Origin: Nitrospirae bacterium GWC2_57_9
Lineage (GTDB): Bacteria; Nitrospirota; UBA9217
Length of the DNA stretch: 7,678 nt
Assembly: GCA_001805085.1 (NCBI GenBank)
Contig: MHEA01000041.1
Location: 1 to 7,678, forward strand
Direction: 5' to 3'
Part shown: one piece after another, positions 6,581 to 7,678 of the stretch
Numbering within the stretch: position 1 is the first letter of the stretch
Layout of the letters: the number at the start of each line of letters is the position of its first letter
The notes under the pieces: generated by a model
The model's database searches: none
Told to the model about the DNA's origin: nothing
The model's input: only the letters and a program-made list of their open reading frames with translations
Program-made: the position numbers and the translations under genes

Positions 6581-6608
6581 CTCCGCACTCCGAACTCCGC
6601 ACTCCGAA
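6581..6608 (-). repeat. Heptad repeat array B (4 units) between nifI2 and fdxB
   Basis: On the - strand, TTCGGAG TGCGGAG TTCGGAG TGCGGAG, beginning 6 nt after the nifI2 stop. Same orientation and nearly the same sequence as array A. The ferredoxin Shine-Dalgarno lies further downstream and is separate from it. Confidence 0.9.
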
Positions 6609-6614
6609 CCAAGG

Positions 6615-7031
6615 TCACGCTATCGCTTCTCCGTTCATTTCTCCGGTCCTGACACGGACCGCGCTCTGGACCGGGGAAACGAAGATCTTGCCGTCCCCTG
6701 CCCTGCCGGACTGGTTCACCTTGATGATGGACTTAATGACAGTGGCGACCACATCGTCGGGCACCACGATAGTGAGCAGCCGCTTGGGGACGTACAGAGC
6801 GACCTTGGGAAGAGTATGTTCCAGCGCATACGTGGACGGCGTCGGCTTGAGCTTCACGGCTGTGCAGAAACTGTCCGGCATCTCGAAATCCATTTCTGCG
6901 CACATCGCGCCTTTCTGCTTGCCCCGTCCGTCGACGCTCTGGATCGTGAGCGACGGGTAGCCCAGGTCTTCGAGGGCCTTTTTCGTTTCCGGGAGCTTGT
7001 CCCGGCGGATTATGGCTGTGATCTCTTTCAT
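6615..7031 (-). CDS. nifI2: NifI2, PII-family nitrogenase switch-off protein
   Basis: A PII-like regulator of 138 residues. In methanogens NifI1 and NifI2 form a complex that binds dinitrogenase and blocks activity when 2-oxoglutarate is low, giving reversible ammonium switch-off. The PII fold shows in MKEITAIIRRDKLPETKKAL (1-20), GRGKQKG (35-41) at the T-loop base, VPKRLLTIVVPDD (81-93) and the C-terminal GDGKIFVSPV (112-121) and RVRTGE (126-131). The long T-loop region (about 42-78, with Cys44 and Cys56) is the NifI2 hallmark and seems longer than usual; it lacks the uridylylation-tyrosine context of GlnB/GlnK. The ATG at 7031 has GGAGG about 4 nt upstream and is preferred over an in-frame GTG at 7055 that would swallow that site. 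It follows nifI1 after a repeat-filled 129-nt gap. Confidence 0.9.
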   Translation of the reverse strand: MKEITAIIRRDKLPETKKALEDLGYPSLTIQSVDGRGKQKGAMCAEMDFEMPDSFCTAVKLKPTPSTYALEHTLPKVALYVPKRLLTIVVPDDVVATVIKSIIKVNQSGRAGDGKIFVSPVQSAVRVRTGEMNGEAIA

Positions 7032-7035
7032 TAGA

Positions 7036-7041
7036 ACCTCC
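7036..7041 (-). promoter_or_regulatory. Shine-Dalgarno of nifI2
   Basis: GGAGGT on the - strand, 4 nt before the ATG at 7031. It rules out the upstream in-frame GTG at 7055, whose codons would cover this site. Confidence 0.65.
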
Positions 7042-7051
7042 AAAAATTTTA

Positions 7052-7075
7052 CCACAGAGGCACGGAGAAACGGAG
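7052..7075 (+). repeat. Octamer repeat array upstream of nifI2
   Basis: On the + strand, three 8-nt units: CCACAGAG, GCACGGAG, AAACGGAG. It belongs to the same loose family as the array upstream of nifV and resembles intergenic CCACGGAGACACGGAG-type sequences seen in many unrelated bacterial genomes. It ends about 20 nt before the nifI2 start. Confidence 0.7.
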
Positions 7076-7117
7076 GAAAGCAGCTCCGACAGGTTGTTAT
7101 TAATTCTTCATCTGTGT

Positions 7118-7134
7118 GTGCGGCAAGGCCGCAC
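7118..7134. repeat. Perfect hairpin in the nifI1-nifI2 gap
   Basis: GTGCGGC, loop AAG, GCCGCAC: a 7-bp perfect stem rich in G and C. It interrupts a CATCCGTGGTT/CATCTGTG-type repeat. No T-run follows on either strand, so it is not a canonical intrinsic terminator. It could attenuate or protect the message between nifI1 and nifI2. Confidence 0.7.
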
Positions 7135-7142
7135 CAGTGTTC

Positions 7143-7153
7143 ATCCGTGGTTG
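7143..7153 (+). repeat. CATCCGTGGTT element, copy 2
   Basis: The 11-mer CATCCGTGGTT just 3' of nifI1 is identical to the one at 4700-4710. It belongs to the AACCACGGATG-type intergenic repeats common across bacterial phyla. Confidence 0.6.
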
Positions 7154-7160
7154 CAAAAAA

Positions 7161-7478
7161 TTATAATCCTGCTTCTCCAGTTCTTACCGTATAAGCATTT
7201 TCCACCGGGCTCACGAATATCTTCCCGTCGCCGATGAACCCGGTCCTCGCCTTGTCCTGGATCACCTTCAGCACTTTGCTCTCGTCCTGGTCGTCGACCA
7301 CCATCATGATGAGCGTCTTCGGCAGTTCGTCGTAATGGATCGGCCCCACGGTCAGCCCTTTCTGTTTCCCGCGGCCGAACACCGGCACCTTGGTGAGCGA
7401 AGGGAACCCCGCGCCCTCCAGCGCCAGCACCACTTCCTGCTCCTTTTCCGGTCGAATGAATGCCCTGATCATCTTCAT
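7161..7478 (-). CDS. nifI1: NifI1, PII-family nitrogenase switch-off protein
   Basis: A PII-like protein of 105 residues, partner of NifI2 in post-translational control of nitrogenase. It shows MKMIRAFIRPEK (1-12), GFPSLTKVPVFGRGKQKG (24-41), a short T-loop (LTVGPIHYDELPK), and the C-terminal GDGKIFVSPVENAYTVRTGE (83-102), which binds ATP at the subunit interface. The compact T-loop and overall length separate it from the longer NifI2. A strong AAGGAGG lies 7 nt before the ATG. The upstream gene ends 33 nt away with no promoter between them, so the two are probably co-transcribed. NifI1 usually follows nifH directly; the upstream fragment here does not read as the NifH C-terminus. Confidence 0.92.
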   Translation of the reverse strand: MKMIRAFIRPEKEQEVVLALEGAGFPSLTKVPVFGRGKQKGLTVGPIHYDELPKTLIMMVVDDQDESKVLKVIQDKARTGFIGDGKIFVSPVENAYTVRTGEAGL

Positions 7479-7511
7479 TGTATTTCCTCCTTGATAATTT
7501 TCTTTCCAATT

Positions 7512-7678
7512 TTATTCCGCATTCCGCACACCGAACTCCTCACTCCGAACTCCGAATTCCGCCTTGTCGTTCAACGCCTTCCTCATCCACGGCGGCGGCG
7601 TCTTTTTGATCGTCTCTTCAAGCTGCAGAAGCGCGGTCTCGATCGAAACGGGTTCCTTCACCTTCATGGGCATGATCC
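7512..7678 (-). CDS. Unidentified gene, 3' end only (or very short gene)
   Basis: An open frame enters from the right edge and ends at TAA. The visible residues include MKVKEPVSIETALLQLEETI followed by KKTPPPWMRKALNDKAE, which look like a helical C-terminal segment, then a tail EFGVRSEEFGVRNAE encoded entirely by heptad array C. In-frame ATGs at 7673 and 7667 would allow a short protein of about 50 residues, but no ribosome-binding site is visible in the few bases left, so a longer truncated gene is more likely. I do not recognise the family. It does not resemble the C-terminus of NifH, the usual gene before nifI1. The strand and the 33-nt gap suggest it belongs to the same operon. Confidence 0.6.
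   Translation of the reverse strand, partial: IMPMKVKEPVSIETALLQLEETIKKTPPPWMRKALNDKAEFGVRSEEFGVRNAE
7515..7563 (-). repeat. Heptad repeat array C (7 units) at the 3' end of the upstream gene
   Basis: On the - strand, seven 7-nt units: GGCGGAA, TTCGGAG, TTCGGAG, TGAGGAG, TTCGGTG, TGCGGAA, TGCGGAA, ending right before TAA. It is more degenerate than arrays A and B but matches A at 28 of 30 positions over its central part. It is translated as the C-terminal tail of the upstream gene. Confidence 0.88.

Noticed and set aside
6532..6602. 24-codon cryptic frame starting at a GTG in array B and ending inside the ferredoxin start region
   Set aside because: It has the same GGAG-N6-GTG layout as array A, but is too short and has no conservation evidence.
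6220..6608. CRISPR-like array from copies A and B
   Set aside because: The units are 7 nt in tandem without spacers, and the two copies are separated by a gene.
7118..7134. Sigma-54-like TGGTGCGGCCTTGC before nifI2
   Set aside because: GG to GC spacing is 9 nt, not the required 10, and the sequence is better explained as a perfect hairpin.

Overview
The window looks like the 3' part of a nitrogen-fixation (nif) accessory operon from an anaerobic or microaerophilic Gram-negative diazotroph. Three things point that way: the NifI1/NifI2 pair of PII-like proteins, typical of anaerobic diazotrophs; a nif-type double-cluster ferredoxin; and a PAS-GGDEF-EAL protein next door. Desulfobacterota (former Deltaproteobacteria) or Nitrospirota would fit, but the sequence does not decide between them. 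The structural genes nifHDKEN are not in the window.

Layout. Left (1-2264, + strand): the C-terminal part of a GAF-PAS-PAS-GGDEF-EAL cyclic-di-GMP enzyme, convergent with the nif genes. The rest is on the - strand, so it reads from right to left: a truncated unidentified gene (7678-7512), nifI1 (7478-7161), nifI2 (7031-6615), a FdxB-like ferredoxin (6526-6248), a GNAT acetyltransferase (6227-5754), nifB (5619-4729) with its own likely sigma-54 promoter, hesA (4480-3734), a 57-residue two-helix membrane protein (3719-3546) and a homocitrate synthase, nifV (3410-2289).

How the genes fit together. NifB makes the 8Fe core (NifB-co) of the nitrogenase cofactor, the ferredoxin probably supplies electrons or clusters to such steps, and NifV makes homocitrate, the organic ligand of FeMo-co. 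HesA is an E1-like accessory protein often linked to nif genes. NifI1/NifI2 switch nitrogenase activity off when fixed nitrogen is available. The acetyltransferase and the small membrane protein have no assigned role.

The most unusual features are non-coding or very small. Three arrays of a 7-nt unit (about TKCGGAG on the coding strand) lie at the 3' ends of three cistrons, all in one orientation. One forms the C-terminal tail of a protein, and another appears to supply the Shine-Dalgarno and GTG start of the acetyltransferase. Other gaps hold octamer or nonamer repeats, an inverted repeat and a perfect hairpin. Only the gap carrying the sigma-54 promoter lacks these repeat families. The two-helix protein between hesA and nifV is the best candidate for an undescribed nif component.
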